From Prorocentrum cordatum (taxonomy: Eukaryota > Sar > Dinophyceae > Prorocentrales > Prorocentraceae): DNA of 64,000 nucleotides. The notes under the pieces were generated by a model that did not search any database, was not told the origin of the DNA, and was given only the letters and a program-made list of their open reading frames with translations. Every line of letters begins with the position of its first letter. Positions within the stretch are counted from its first letter, which is position 1. Both the position numbers and the translations under genes were made by a program. The stretch is from the NCBI GenBank assembly GCA_963575745.1, contig CAUYUJ010003625.1, positions 184,501 through 248,500 of the forward strand. Reading direction: 5' to 3'. This document shows, in pieces, positions 1 to 9,450 of the stretch.

Positions 1-1283
1 TGCAAAATGCCAGGATCTTCGGCAACTGGCTGCTGTTCAGTAATTGCACAACGCCAATGACGGAAGAAATCGCGCTCATTCTTCAGCGCGTTACGTGCTT
101 GCCTGCCTTCGACGTGGCGATGTGAGATGTATTTGATAGATCGGACAATGCTGGATGCAGCGTCGCTCCCCATGGGGGCAGGGATTCCTCTGACGAGGGA
201 TCTCCATCCGTCTGACTCGGGAGCCGCAGGAGCGTCCGGCCTTTCATTGCCTCCGGGGCGATCAGAGCCCGCATCCTCGGCAGTCTTGGCTTCTGTCTCG
301 ATTGCCGCAGCCTTAGCGATGGAGCTCTCGGCCCGCGCAGCCGGGTCCATCCCGGCACTGCCTTGGGCAGGCTGGGAAGTCCCTGGATGAGCTTTAAAAT
401 GCTGTCGCTGTGGCGCCGCCTTGGGCGCGACATCAGCTTGCTGCAGCCTGCGGTCAGCACGCGGCGAACGCTCAACGCTCCACCTCTTGGCCCGAGGAGG
501 GGGCTCGGGCACGCGCAGACTTGGTGACCAAGTCGGCTTACTCAGAGGCGCAGGCCAAGCCTGGGGCTTGCCTGTCGCCGTCTCTGAGCCCGCTGGCTTG
601 GCCGGCGGCTGCGCAGCCGTAGGCGCAGCACCAGAGGGCCTCGCTAACGGCCCCTCCCCAGTAACTTCGCTGCCGGCCGAACGAACAGAAGGGCTGTCAG
701 CTCCAGTATCCCGGCGAGCCACCTTAGCCGGTGGAGGCTTCGGCGCACGTGCCTCTGGACTCGGATGGAATGGTGGCGGAGGCTTCTTCGGCACATCGTC
801 ACCCGACCTGAGTGGGGGTGAATCCTTCATCGGCGCGACGTTCGGCGACTTGGCCGGGGGCGGCGCCATCTTCATGTTAGATGGCGGCGGAGGCTTCTTC
901 GGCACATCGCCCGCTGTCCTAACTGGCGACGGCGCCTCCCTCGGCGGGGGAGGAGGTGCAAGCGCGCTCACGACTGCTGCAGCATCGGGAGGGGGAGGCA
1001 CCTCCTCAGCCACGGCTTTGCCGGGCGAAGACTGGGGCGCTCTCTCGACCCGGGGCGCAGGCTGTCCCAAAGGTGGAGAACTCTCGGCATCCAACGAAAA
1101 AGACGCATCGGACGGCTTTGCCGCCGGCGCCTGCGCCTGAACACCCGTTGACGACTTGGCTTTGGCCTCCTCTTCACTCGCCCCGTTGGCCAGGGCCAGC
1201 TTCTTGGATGCTTCCGAGGCCTCGCCTTGGATTGATCTTAGTGAGCCTGACTCCTTTATCCTGGAGCCATGGCCAAATGTCAT
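1..1283 (-). CDS. Pro/Ala/Lys-rich C-terminal region of element A, partial, runs off the window
   Basis: An open minus-strand frame runs from after a TAG at 1341-1343 to base 1 without a stop. The first ATG is at 1283, giving about 427 codons in the window. It is low complexity: A, P, K, S and E dominate, and the nine-residue block DVPKKPPPP occurs twice, 108 bp apart. The last 60 residues, near base 1, are more normal (R, H, W, F-rich), so a folded domain may begin there. No family is recognisable. Two family-A hairpins (541-588 and around 1113) fall in the frame. The function is unknown; a disordered linker is my inference. Confidence 0.5.
   Translation of the reverse strand, partial: MTFGHGSRIKESGSLRSIQGEASEASKKLALANGASEEEAKAKSSTGVQAQAPAAKPSDASFSLDAESSPPLGQPAPRVERAPQSSPGKAVAEEVPPPPDAAAVVSALAPPPPPREAPSPVRTAGDVPKKPPPPSNMKMAPPPAKSPNVAPMKDSPPLRSGDDVPKKPPPPFHPSPEARAPKPPPAKVARRDTGADSPSVRSAGSEVTGEGPLARPSGAAPTAAQPPAKPAGSETATGKPQAWPAPLSKPTWSPSLRVPEPPPRAKRWSVERSPRADRRLQQADVAPKAAPQRQHFKAHPGTSQPAQGSAGMDPAARAESSIAKAAAIETEAKTAEDAGSDRPGGNERPDAPAAPESDGWRSLVRGIPAPMGSDAASSIVRSIKYISHRHVEGRQARNALKNERDFFRHWRCAITEQQPVAEDPGIL
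541..588. repeat. Family-A hairpin, 20 bp paired, inner stem not of the usual GGC/GCC type
   Basis: Inner stem AAGCC/GGCTT (557-561/565-569), loop TGG, bulged C at 556, next stem CAGGC/GCCTG (551-555/570-574). Then GGCG/CGCC (547-550/576-579) and CTCAGA/TCTGAG (541-546/583-588). It has the same bulge and 3-base loop as the others but different stem bases. Confidence 0.7.
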
Positions 1284-1343
1284 GGGCCTCGCTACGATTC
1301 CCACGGTAAGGACTTCGATCCTTCTGCCAAACGATGGGCCCTA

Positions 1344-3012
1344 AATTTGGGACCCACTGGCTCTGTGCCTTTCGGACTTGGTCCGGGGCAGCCTCTCTTT
1401 CCTTGTCGCGATACCGCTCGACCCCAAGGTCTTGCTCCAAGGGCCGCCCCTTTTGTCTAGCGACATGTTGCAAGAAGGCATCGGCCGGAGTGACATGAAG
1501 TGCTGCGGGAGTCCAATGGTAGAGGCGAAGCTCATATAACACCATCTGGGATGTTTCACTGACAAACTGATCGGGCGAACCCCTGATAATTACAGGCTTC
1601 GCATAGAAAGTGGTCCCCGCAGTTGCCCAGATGCCATCTCCAAAAGTCTCTTCCGCAACAGAATAAACAGCATGCGTGGAAGTATTGTTGGTACAAGGAA
1701 GAGAACCCACACCAACCCGTAGAGAGGATCGGATGTAAGCAACTGATGGCCCTCCAAAATCTAATGGGGAGCGGTCACAGACGTGCCATGAGATTGTCTG
1801 ATCCAGCCTGAGGACGGGTCTTGGACCTCCCCAAGCTTTTCCTCCATTACGCAGAAGGGCAAAGTTAGCTGCACGCAGTGATTGATGCCCGCCCCGTGGG
1901 TCTTCGTCGACAACTTCGCCCGACCCAGGCGATCAGCAACGGTAGCCTTTGGGTCTTCACGTGACCGACCGGCTTAAAATCACAAAGAAACGTGCCCACT
2001 TGGGAACCAAATAATTGGGTTCCAAGACCGGGGTCTTCGTGGACGGGCGCAGCATCTGGAAACCTAACCACGCCTCTCCAAAGGCGTGAACTTGCCGAAC
2101 TCTTTGCTGCGGGCCGGATTTTCCCCTTTCGCCACTAGTGCAACGCGGCCTTCCTCCCCTGGGTAAGCATTCCCAGGCGTCATAGGTCTGTGGAGCTCAC
2201 CGCTCGCCACAGTGAATGGTCGGAGAAAATTATAAATAACTGGTTCCGTGTTCAGCGCACTACTATAGGGCAACTTCTTAACCTTCTGATAAAGCTGCTG
2301 CACCGGCCAATCGTGTTCCCAATCGGCAAGGTTATCGGGGTAGCCCCCTTCTTTGACGCGCTGTGGGAATCTGCGTTTACCGCTGAGCTTGGTTCCTGCC
2401 AACAGGGCATTTCAAGCGGAGAGCTTCCTCCACTGCTTCACCAGGCGCCGTAGCATCCTGCACGCCCTTCGCAGGAGCAAGAGCGGGACCGCGGGACGGC
2501 TGGGCCGCCCGCGCCACAGCAACGTCACCCGAGGCGGCTGGGCCGCTGGGTGCGGCAACAGATGCTGCCTTCTTCAGCTCCTCTACGGCCGGGCGCATAT
2601 GTTGATGATTTTGCACTCCTTCATCTGGCAATCGAAGGCGTTTTCCCTTCGGGGGCATTCCCGGACAAAAGGGCTGGCATCTCGACAACAAATAATGGTT
2701 TTCCTGCCGCGGGAAAAAGTCTGCATGCGCACTCCCTCGCTTAAGAAACTCAATGAACGCAACGGAATAATTGGATCGAGTAGCCCCGCCCCCTGACCCG
2801 TCTTGGACGGCAGGGAACCTAATGGGGTTCAAAGGTTTCGCAAACGGACGAGTGTTAAGCACAGACTTGGGTGCATTGTTTTCTGTGGGGCTCCAGTCTT
2901 GCCAGTGACTAACTAGCTCATTAATGGTAGCCTCTTCCATCGTATATCCGTCGGCTCTTTTCTTCGTCGATGGGTCACCCCCTGAACGGCTGGGCCGCCG
3001 GAGGGTTGTCAA
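1344..3012 (-). pseudogene. Unrecognised element A coding region, frame-broken
   Basis: Several overlapping minus-strand frames (1174-1710, 2064-2402, 2377-3012) have protein-like composition but none starts convincingly; the 2377-3012 frame begins at a TTG. The upper part has ordinary globular composition, including the stretch ATINELVSHWQDWSP. It then passes into an Ala/Pro-rich tail containing AAQPS, where a family-A hairpin (2491-2512) is translated. It follows directly from the 3009-3932 ORF and is probably the same polyprotein after a frameshift. I recognise no domain. Confidence 0.4.
2491..2512. repeat. Family-A hairpin
   Basis: Outer stem GCGGG/CCCGC (2491-2495/2508-2512), bulged A at 2496, inner stem CGGC/GCCG, loop TGG. 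Antisense to the Ala/Pro-rich tail of the 2377-3012 frame. Confidence 0.7.
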
Positions 3013-3932
3013 AATAACAAGACGGCGAGTTTAGCAGCCTTAAACATGTGCTCAGCGCACATCTCGGCCGCCTTAGCTTTCACCATCTGTCCGTCCTTGT
3101 CCACCTTATAGTCATTATGTTCCGACAGAAAATGATAATTATATAAAAAAAATCCCTGTAGGTGCTGCAGTTTGCGATAAACGCAAGCACCGTCAATAAT
3201 CATGATGCGCGGAAGCGTTCCCGCAGCTTTGTAGTTCTCAATCCGACGGTTCATTCTAGCCCGTACAAGGGTGGCAACGTCATCCCACATAGGGTTAACG
3301 CCGCCTCCGGCAGACCTCCAGCACCTGTGGTCCCCGCCAACGTACATGATCTCAATCGCTCCATCAGACGAGCGAAAGACTGCTTCGTCCACAAGGCGTT
3401 CGGCTGCCTCCACCATGACTCGGAGGGCTCCAGCGAATAGGGTTGGATTATCCTGTCGCTTCCCCTCCGCGCCAACTCCAAGCAAGTCACCGGTCGTATC
3501 AGCAATGTCGTTGAAGTTCCAAAATATGTAACGCACCAGCGTACGAATCCCTTTCTGGTAGTACCGGTGCTCTGACCACATGTGGTTCTGTGCCGCTTCC
3601 CGAGGATCGGGAGCCATGCGACCGCTCATGATCTTAGAAGAAGTGTCATGAAAGTGATCTTGCAGAAAGAATTTAGGGACGTGGCTATTCGCGGCTTTCC
3701 CGGATGCATTCCGAAACGCGATCGTGGAATCAGAGACAATATGGGTGAAACAAGACCAAAACTTGCATTGATGATAATCCATCAAGCACAAAGGGCGGAA
3801 CAAGTCCTTAGCAGATTTGCCTGCGGCCATCATGGCCGCAATGTCCTCGCCAACACAAGGAATCCATGAGTGCCCATTCTTGCGGGCAATCTCAGTCATG
3901 GCCTGACACTTCTCAAAGAACGGCAATTCCAT
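3009..3932 (-). CDS. Conserved-looking globular protein of unknown function in the post-pol region of element A
   Basis: This ORF of 307 codons starts at a true ATG (3930-3932). It has balanced composition with many aromatic, His and Cys residues. Distinctive stretches are GHSWIPCVGED near residue 20, FWSCFTHIVSD near 58, YVGGDHRCWRSAGGG near 197 and RIMIIDGACVY near 244, the last two each ending a hydrophobic strand-like run. It overlaps the end of the upstream ORF (3896-5359) in another frame, and the joined reading continues through 3,935, so the ATG may be internal to a longer polyprotein. I do not recognise the family. The absence of low complexity in a region otherwise rich in linkers suggests a real folded domain. 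Confidence 0.5.
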   Translation of the reverse strand: MELPFFEKCQAMTEIARKNGHSWIPCVGEDIAAMMAAGKSAKDLFRPLCLMDYHQCKFWSCFTHIVSDSTIAFRNASGKAANSHVPKFFLQDHFHDTSSKIMSGRMAPDPREAAQNHMWSEHRYYQKGIRTLVRYIFWNFNDIADTTGDLLGVGAEGKRQDNPTLFAGALRVMVEAAERLVDEAVFRSSDGAIEIMYVGGDHRCWRSAGGGVNPMWDDVATLVRARMNRRIENYKAAGTLPRIMIIDGACVYRKLQHLQGFFLYNYHFLSEHNDYKVDKDGQMVKAKAAEMCAEHMFKAAKLAVLLF

Positions 3933-5359
3933 GCCCAGGCCATCAACCGAGGGTCTGTAATATCAACATAAAGCTGAATAATTTCGGACACTCGAGAGTC
4001 CCACCCACGCAGTGGCGGCTCGGGGCTCGCAGCAAACTCTCTCTTCAACCAATGGTAGTCGAGGACGTTCCAGGGGCCCGGCCCAAGATAGGGCGGGTCA
4101 TTTCCCTCGTTATCCACTGCCGTCGATCCCGCATCCGGGGGCCCACCTCCGCCGCCGCCCCAAAGGGGGTTACCGGAAGGAGGAGGGTTTCCAATGGGAG
4201 AGCCGCCTGGGCCCGACGGGGCACCTCCGACACCGGCTGGGCCGGGAGGAGAGCCGCCGCCCGCCCCGCCATCGGCTCGGCCGGGCTGGGCAGCCCGCTT
4301 CGAGGCTGACCCAGCGGATGATCCGCCGGCCGCCTGCCGACCAGCTCCAGGGTTGTCCAAAGGCTTATGTGGGTCAGACCTAGCCAAAGGATGCGTCATG
4401 GCGACATTCGCTTGGTAGCTTGCCGAACCGACTGGGTCGGTCGACGTCTCCGCTCCCAAGCGTGGCCTTTTCGGCGCCTTGATGGGGCCCTCCTCTATAT
4501 AGTCAGGAGGGCCCTCAGAGGGCGCCTCAAGGCGTCGATGTTCAGGATCTCCGGGCAAAGACGGCCGCTCTCCAGCAGCGACTGGGTCGTGCTGGCCAGC
4601 CTCAGCCTCTGCGTCTGGCGGGGTGCGTGGCTTGTCAGTCGAACCAGCACCGTCTTCAAGGCCATCACTCGCGAGCCATTCCTTGAAGTCGCATGGGCGC
4701 GCCCACCAAGGTGCTGCCTTGCGCCCGGCCACCGCCTGCTGAGGGGAAGACTCAAAACAATTGGCCCTGGCTGAATCGGCGAGAGCCTCCTGAACAACAT
4801 GCACGTGCAAGTAAGGTCTGCCCTTGGCAACAGGCAGGGCATACGTTGTACCCCAGCCGTCCCCAGTGGCTTTGCCACGGGGCGGTGCATGCGGCGAAGG
4901 GCTCCAAATGTTCAACCACAAAACGGGAGCACCTTCTGTCTTGCTGCCCCTCACTGGGACGCTCACAAAATCACCGCACATCGTCCTCCGCCGAATGGCT
5001 GGGCCAACGGCGGGGCCCACGACCTCTCCCTTTTCGAGGGTTCGGGCAGGACGTCGAGTCTCCCTCGGTTCATTCGTGTACAATCTGCAGACCAGCTTCG
5101 CCATTTCATCAGGGTATGACTGAAAGTAAGACTCCTCAGGAATCTGATCAATTCCGGGGGGGGCACAATCAAAACGGCACGTTGCCATTCTGTCGAATGT
5201 CGTCCAATGGACGCCCCACGGATCTTGTGAGACACGAGAAAATAGACGCTCGAAGATCGTTTGGGGGGTGTCGGCTAAATCTGCCTTCGGCGCGGTAACG
5301 ACGCGGTCGTCCCGCATGTATAATACATGCGTATCCACATCGCGAAGCGCCAACTCCAT
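3896..5359 (-). CDS. Unknown element A protein: globular N-terminus and long Gly/Pro-rich C-terminus
   Basis: 487 codons with an ATG at 5357-5359. Residues 1-200 are globular (for example TPQTIFERLFSRVSQDPWGVHW and a later WLNIWSPSPHAPP segment). Residues 220-440 are a disordered Gly/Pro/Ala/Asp-rich linker containing AAQPGR, which is a translated family-A hairpin. A short globular tail (NVLDYHWLKREF) leads into the 3009-3932 ORF. A hairpin with a 4-bp outer and 5-bp inner stem lies at 4861-4882. It follows the methyltransferase-like ORF and overlaps it at 5169-5359. Function not recognised. Confidence 0.45.
   Translation of the reverse strand: MELALRDVDTHVLYMRDDRVVTAPKADLADTPQTIFERLFSRVSQDPWGVHWTTFDRMATCRFDCAPPGIDQIPEESYFQSYPDEMAKLVCRLYTNEPRETRRPARTLEKGEVVGPAVGPAIRRRTMCGDFVSVPVRGSKTEGAPVLWLNIWSPSPHAPPRGKATGDGWGTTYALPVAKGRPYLHVHVVQEALADSARANCFESSPQQAVAGRKAAPWWARPCDFKEWLASDGLEDGAGSTDKPRTPPDAEAEAGQHDPVAAGERPSLPGDPEHRRLEAPSEGPPDYIEEGPIKAPKRPRLGAETSTDPVGSASYQANVAMTHPLARSDPHKPLDNPGAGRQAAGGSSAGSASKRAAQPGRADGGAGGGSPPGPAGVGGAPSGPGGSPIGNPPPSGNPLWGGGGGGPPDAGSTAVDNEGNDPPYLGPGPWNVLDYHWLKREFAASPEPPLRGWDSRVSEIIQLYVDITDPRLMAWAWNCRSLRSVRP
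4861..4882. repeat. Family-A hairpin
   Basis: Outer stem CCCC/GGGG (4861-4864/4879-4882), bulged A at 4865, inner stem GTGGC/GCCAC, loop TTT. Confidence 0.7.
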
Positions 5360-5660
5360 CCCCTTTCGCGCACGAACTTAATATTCCCGGCATAACTAGG
5401 TATGGACCATTCGGTCTTGTCAGGAAAACAACGAAAGATGGGTCGCTCATCGCGGGGTCTATAATTCCCCGTGAAGAGGCAGCTGCCCTCTTGGCAGGCT
5501 TGTTGTCATCAATAGCAGCGGAGGCAGCTCTCTTGCGAGCTGCAATCTCTTCTGCGTGAATCTCAACGCCACCCTCCATTTCGACGTCAACATTCATCAT
5601 GACATCACTTGAACTAGAGGGGTCAGCCGTCTCCCCGGCCGGCTGGGCCGGAGGGGCGAC

Positions 5661-5688
5661 GCCCCCACTCGGCTGGGCCGATGGGGGC
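5661..5688. repeat. Family-A hairpin, 12 bp stem with one bulge
   Basis: Outer stem GCCCCCA/TGGGGGC (5661-5667/5682-5688), bulged C at 5668, inner stem TCGGC/GCCGA (5669-5673/5677-5681), loop TGG. A related hairpin with inner stem CCGGC/GCCGG and outer CCCC/GGGG lies directly before it at about 5,633-5,656. Confidence 0.75.
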
Positions 5689-5824
5689 GCCTTTCGAATT
5701 GGATTGGAAGGGGCCTTTCCTTTAGGCCAAATCGGAGGTTCTTCCTCCTCAGGTAAATCAGGGGCGAGTTCATGCATAATGTCATCCGAGCAAACCGAAG
5801 TCACATCCTCCACCGACGGCTTTG

Positions 5825-5843
5825 CCGCTGGGGGGCCCAGCGG
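5825..5843. repeat. Hairpin with 8-bp perfect stem and 3-base loop
   Basis: Arms CCGCTGGG/CCCAGCGG (5825-5832/5836-5843) around loop GGG. It overlaps a GGCTTTGCC core at about 5,818-5,826. A possible relative of family A. Confidence 0.55.
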
Positions 5844-7048
5844 TTGACGCATGGGTTTGGCCGATGACCAATCGGGCGCGCGGGGGCCGCGGCAGGCGAG
5901 GCCCGCGCGGCCGCAGCGAGGCGGCAGCGCGGTCCGAGGGGGGGCCGGCCGCTGAGCAGCCCGCGCAAGCTCTGGAGACAAAACGGCAGCAGCACATATG
6001 GAATCAGAGGAGGGGGCGGGACGACGACGAGACGACAACATGCGCTCCGCGGCACGAGCGACAACAATGTGAACCTGTTTGGCGAAGGCATCCGTGTAAT
6101 CTTCCGCTGACTTACACTCCCTTCCTCTGGCCTCAACATGCTCATGCGTGCCGTCACACTTGCGCTCAAGTCCCTCTGTCACGTCGTGAGATGTGGATGC
6201 GATCGTCCAGGGCTTCTTCATGAAATTACCCTTGCTGTCCCTCAATCCATGCGCGCACCCATGCACAGCCGTTTTGACAAACTCAAGCTCTCTCATGAAC
6301 TCTTTCACCTGGGGATCCCTCCAATAATTACACTGAGTCGGCCATTCAAGGCAAACAGTACCCCCCGCTTTGTGCGCAGCACGGGCAATCCCGCGGAAAT
6401 TCCAAAACAGATGTCTGAAGTCTGTCCTAATACCTCGAAGCCTACGCATCGCTCTCTGGTTCCCAGTGCAAGAAATTATGGGCTTCGTCCAAGCATTGCC
6501 AGGGGGAACCTCCTGTACAGGGCATAGAGCCCCATAACGTTATGCGTTTGCCTTTGAACGTCTTTATGTCATTCAGAGCCGACCTTCGTCCCTTATCGGC
6601 TCTCATATCTTCCTTCTCCGTGTGCCGTATTTCCTTACACGAATTATCGACAAAATCCTTGGGGTTTCCGATCCTGCTCTGTGGGCGCCATCGCTGGAAT
6701 CGCCATTCGAATTTTGCTGAAAAGGGGTGATGATATCTATTATCTTCGTCGCGCCAACTATCCGCACGGTCAATAGTCAAACCATTTCGGGTATTGATTG
6801 CATCGGTACGACGCCGATCATCTAACCTATCCGGGTCAACTGGGCAATCGGTATTTGCGGGCGTAAACGTGACAAGTCTGGGAACGAAGTGTCATCGTTT
6901 GAGACTCTGTCCGCGTTGTGTCCATTGATCCCTCCTATCCTGGAAATTAGCAGCAGCAGCAGCAGGCGTAAGGTGAGGAAGAAGAAAATTATAACCGAGC
7001 AAGTATTCCTCTTGCTCGGTGTTAACTGGCTCAAAGCTCGACCGTTCT

Positions 7049-7528
7049 TCACATCTCTTTTGAGAGATTTGATGTGCCAGATTCACTTTCGCTGTCGGTC
7101 ATGTCAAACATCGCTGTCATCTCAGCGTCCTCCATTGACCTGGGTTTATCGGAGCTTCTCCTGGAACCTTCCTCCCTCGTAACAGGTGTAATTGTACTTG
7201 CTTCCACGGCTTGGCCGGGCGCATTCGCCGCCACGGCTTGGCCGGGGACGTTCGCCACCACGGCTTGACCGGGGGCGGCCTCGGTAGCAGCCGGGCGCTG
7301 GGCGCCGTCGGGTGCCGCTGGGATATCAATTGGTTTTGAAGAATGCGCAGCGGGCTTACCCTTGTTGGGGCGTTTCTTTTTCTTGTTCATCTTCTTGCTA
7401 GGTGCAGCAGCTCTTCTCCGCAATGCCGAACTCGGACCTAAGCGGGGCTTCAGAATCCCCCCGGGTTCCAGGGGGGGGCGTCTGAAAACGTCGAATCTAA
7501 ATGGTATCGATACCGCTTGGCGGTCCAA
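7049..7528 (-). CDS. Lys/Ala/Pro-rich linker after RNase H with a 9-residue tandem repeat
   Basis: 159 codons, low complexity. A basic stretch rich in K and N (near residue 50) is followed by three copies of a nine-residue repeat of the type PGQAV-(V/A/E)-A-N-(V/A). These are encoded by the 27-bp repeats at 7204-7284, each holding a family-A hairpin core. The C-terminus is acidic and Ser-rich. It overlaps the end of the RNase H reading region and bridges to the methyltransferase-like domain. No function can be assigned. Confidence 0.4.
   Translation of the reverse strand: MDRQAVSIPFRFDVFRRPPLEPGGILKPRLGPSSALRRRAAAPSKKMNKKKKRPNKGKPAAHSSKPIDIPAAPDGAQRPAATEAAPGQAVVANVPGQAVAANAPGQAVEASTITPVTREEGSRRSSDKPRSMEDAEMTAMFDMTDSESESGTSNLSKEM
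7204..7284. repeat. Three 27-bp tandem repeats, each beginning with a family-A hairpin core
   Basis: CCACGGCTTG recurs at 7204, 7231 and 7258, exactly 27 bp apart. In the third copy GGCC is changed to GACC, which breaks the stem. On the minus strand they encode three nine-residue repeats. Confidence 0.75.
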
Positions 7529-8533
7529 AACGTAGGAGTCACAACGTTGACGGGATATAATACCTTAACCCAGGCCAAAGGGCATGTAAACCTCTTCGTT
7601 CCAGTTCCAATGTCGACAGCCTCATTTTGAGCCCGCCCGTACTGGAGCTCAACGATACCTCGAGAAAAATTCCTCAGACACTGCGGCACCGTCAATGCGA
7701 TGAGTTCGCGGTAGGTGCATTAGCTTCATGGGCCCTCCGGCTTTAATGACCTTGCAAACTGGCCGGTTGTCTTCTAAGAACAAACAACGTATCTGTCGTC
7801 CGAGCAGTATTTCTCATAGTGGAAGGGCTGCCAGCAGCTCTTTTCGCAGGGCGAGGTCGGCAGCCGCAATTTCAGCCTCAAGAGTATTATGGGAGACGCA
7901 TGTCTGTCCCTGAGATCCCATAGATTGCCCAGTCCTGGTGTATGGGCCACAAATTGCTTGATAACTGGCACCCGCGCTCCTATGTGTTCGGGTGTCACTG
8001 GCCAGATCCGCATCATAGTATTGCTTCAACAAGACATCCCCCATTCTGTCGCCTACCCATAAAGACATTCGGTAGTGAGAGGTACACTTGATGTAACAAA
8101 TGAGGCGGAAAAGGTCCATGTCTTGTTGCTCTGCCCACTTGGTAATGCAACTGGCCGCGTGGCAAACGGCACGGAGCAGGTCGCATCGAGCCACTCTCGC
8201 ACCGTAAAGGGTCTTCATCAAGACTTTCGCCGCGATTGGCTGGAGCACTCCCGACTGGGTCGGTGGCTCCGGATCATTGGGGCTGGCCGCTGCGGATTCA
8301 AGGCCGTGCACAACGACTTCTTGATCTGGGGGCCCTACGTCAACTTTGATGTGTAACGCTGAGGCTATTGCCTCCTCTGCAGGAGAGCAAACTTCACCTC
8401 TAGGGAAGCCTTGGCCGTCCTCGAGGTCGGCAAGTTCAGGGCCAAACGGGGTACCTGCAGCGGGATATGCAGCTGGGTCAGCATCTGTGAGTTGTGCGTG
8501 TAAAGTGACACAGGATTCGAAGAATTCAATCAT
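7450..8533 (-). pseudogene. Ty1/copia-type RNase H of element A
   Basis: The frame 7814-8533 holds the RT-RNase H connection (LMKTLYGARVARCDLLRAVC) and the RNase H core, with the acidic strand YYDADLASD followed by SAGASYQA and then NTLEAEIAAADLALRKE, the usual copia E-A-E helix. After a frameshift near 7,800 the reading continues with LFLEDNRPV, a MxLxHLPRTHR-like segment, and in the 7450-7695 frame VELQYGRAQNEAVDI. This matches the conserved end of copia RNase H (D-N, RTHxI, ADI-TK). The expected catalytic acidic residues are visible in DAD, E and D-N. It degrades the RNA strand during reverse transcription. At least one frameshift disables it. Confidence 0.75.
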
Positions 8534-8554
8534 GTCGTACTCGATAACTCTGGC

Positions 8555-9450
8555 CTATTTGGGTTCTCTCGGTTGGTATGGCTCGAGCGGCTGGGCCGTC
8601 GAGTCACCCCCCGTTTCCCCCTCATCGCTCTCGCCTGGGACGGAAGCGTTCTTCTTGGCTTTAGGGGGCGGTGGGCCCAAAGTCGTGGGCAACTGACCTT
8701 GCCACTCTATTAACTGCGTAGACAGTCGATGTTCACAACCCAAATATCGTCCGACCGCGGTCGGAGGATCGATCTCTATGCCTTTCGAGCAATTGGGAGA
8801 TGGGGTTTGTAACAACATCCAACCTTGAGCTAGCTTGTCTGCAGGGCCAGCCAGCTCAAAATCGTCAGCGTAAACTGCCAAGAATATCTGCAGCTCTTTA
8901 TGGAAATAGCAGTTGCGCCAGCCGTACCCCCTGAAACAGGGTGTCAGTATAAAGACAAAATCAACGGGCATTCGGGATTGCGCATATGCGACCATGACTC
9001 GGGCCACTCATCGCGGGGTAGAAACACCCACGTCGGGGTGCCACCCAATTTTAACTGAGTATAGGCCTGACTGGCGTCGGCTTGTTCGATACTGTGGCCT
9101 TCAAAGAGCCCGTAGGTATCAGCTGCTTTGCTGGCCTGCATTGTAGCGGGACTGCTGGGCAGTTCTTGAAATAAAGCAACGTCCTGATGCTGATCTCTCA
9201 CACTCGAGGCCATCGAAAACTACCCGACCTTAAATATTTACGACCTTAGTGTCCGAGCGGCAATTCTGAATGCTTTTCGACGAGGATTGCGAACAGACGA
9301 CCGAAGTGGGCAGTCTGTCCTTCGAGCTCTGCAACAACATCGGAATATTATATGACGCCTTCCTCGCCCCATGTGCCGGTGTCTCGCAATATGTTCCATT
9401 CCTTTCCTAGAGCAGCCTGGGCATCTCGATTAGCCTGGGCCTCAACTTTG
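8555..9450 (-). pseudogene. Ty1/copia-type reverse transcriptase of element A
   Basis: The domain begins in the 9348-10031 frame with KEWNILRDTGTW, the usual start of copia RT. It passes a broken stretch (AHFGRLFAILVEKHSELPLGH, a stop, then a frameshift at about 9,220-9,245). The 8944-9213 frame continues with QADASQAYTQ, motif A with its Asp codon at 9076-9078, and FLPRDEWPESW. The 8555-9007 frame contains AVYADDFELAG, motif C, with YADD at 8861-8872, and then GRYLGCEH. Both catalytic aspartate motifs are intact while the frame is not. The C-terminal tail is a linker containing AQP from a hairpin at 8580-8605. Confidence 0.8.
8580..8605. repeat. Family-A hairpin, 11 bp paired
   Basis: Outer stem GGCTCG/CGAGTC with one G-T pair (8580-8585/8600-8605), bulged A at 8586, inner stem GCGGC/GCCGT, loop TGG (8592-8594). 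It lies in the linker just after RT. Confidence 0.7.

Larger units (their letters stand above)
5169..6780 (-). pseudogene. Methyltransferase-like domain downstream of RNase H in element A, frameshifted
   Basis: Two overlapping frames carry one domain. The 6442-6780 frame holds SMPCTGGSPWQ, with its PC cysteine codon at 6517-6519. The 5169-6449 frame continues with FWNFRGIARAA, CLEWPTQCNYW, VHGCAHGLRDSKGNFMKKPW and CDGTHEH. The order (PC motif, E-x-P followed by W, C..GL.D..G....KP[WT], C-x-G-x-H-x-H) also occurs in the LINE at 21.2-22.6 kb and in element B near 57 kb. A PC dipeptide followed by an acidic strand motif recalls motifs IV and VI of C5 cytosine methyltransferases. I see no clear SAM-binding motif I here. 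Retrotransposon-borne cytosine methyltransferases are known from dinoflagellates; assigning this domain to them is inference. The tail is Pro/Ala-rich and contains AQP peptides from hairpins. Confidence 0.45.

Noticed and set aside
421-1140. Plus-strand Gly-rich ORF of 239 codons.
   Set aside because: It is antisense to a longer minus-strand frame that runs off the window and has linker-like protein composition continuous with element A.
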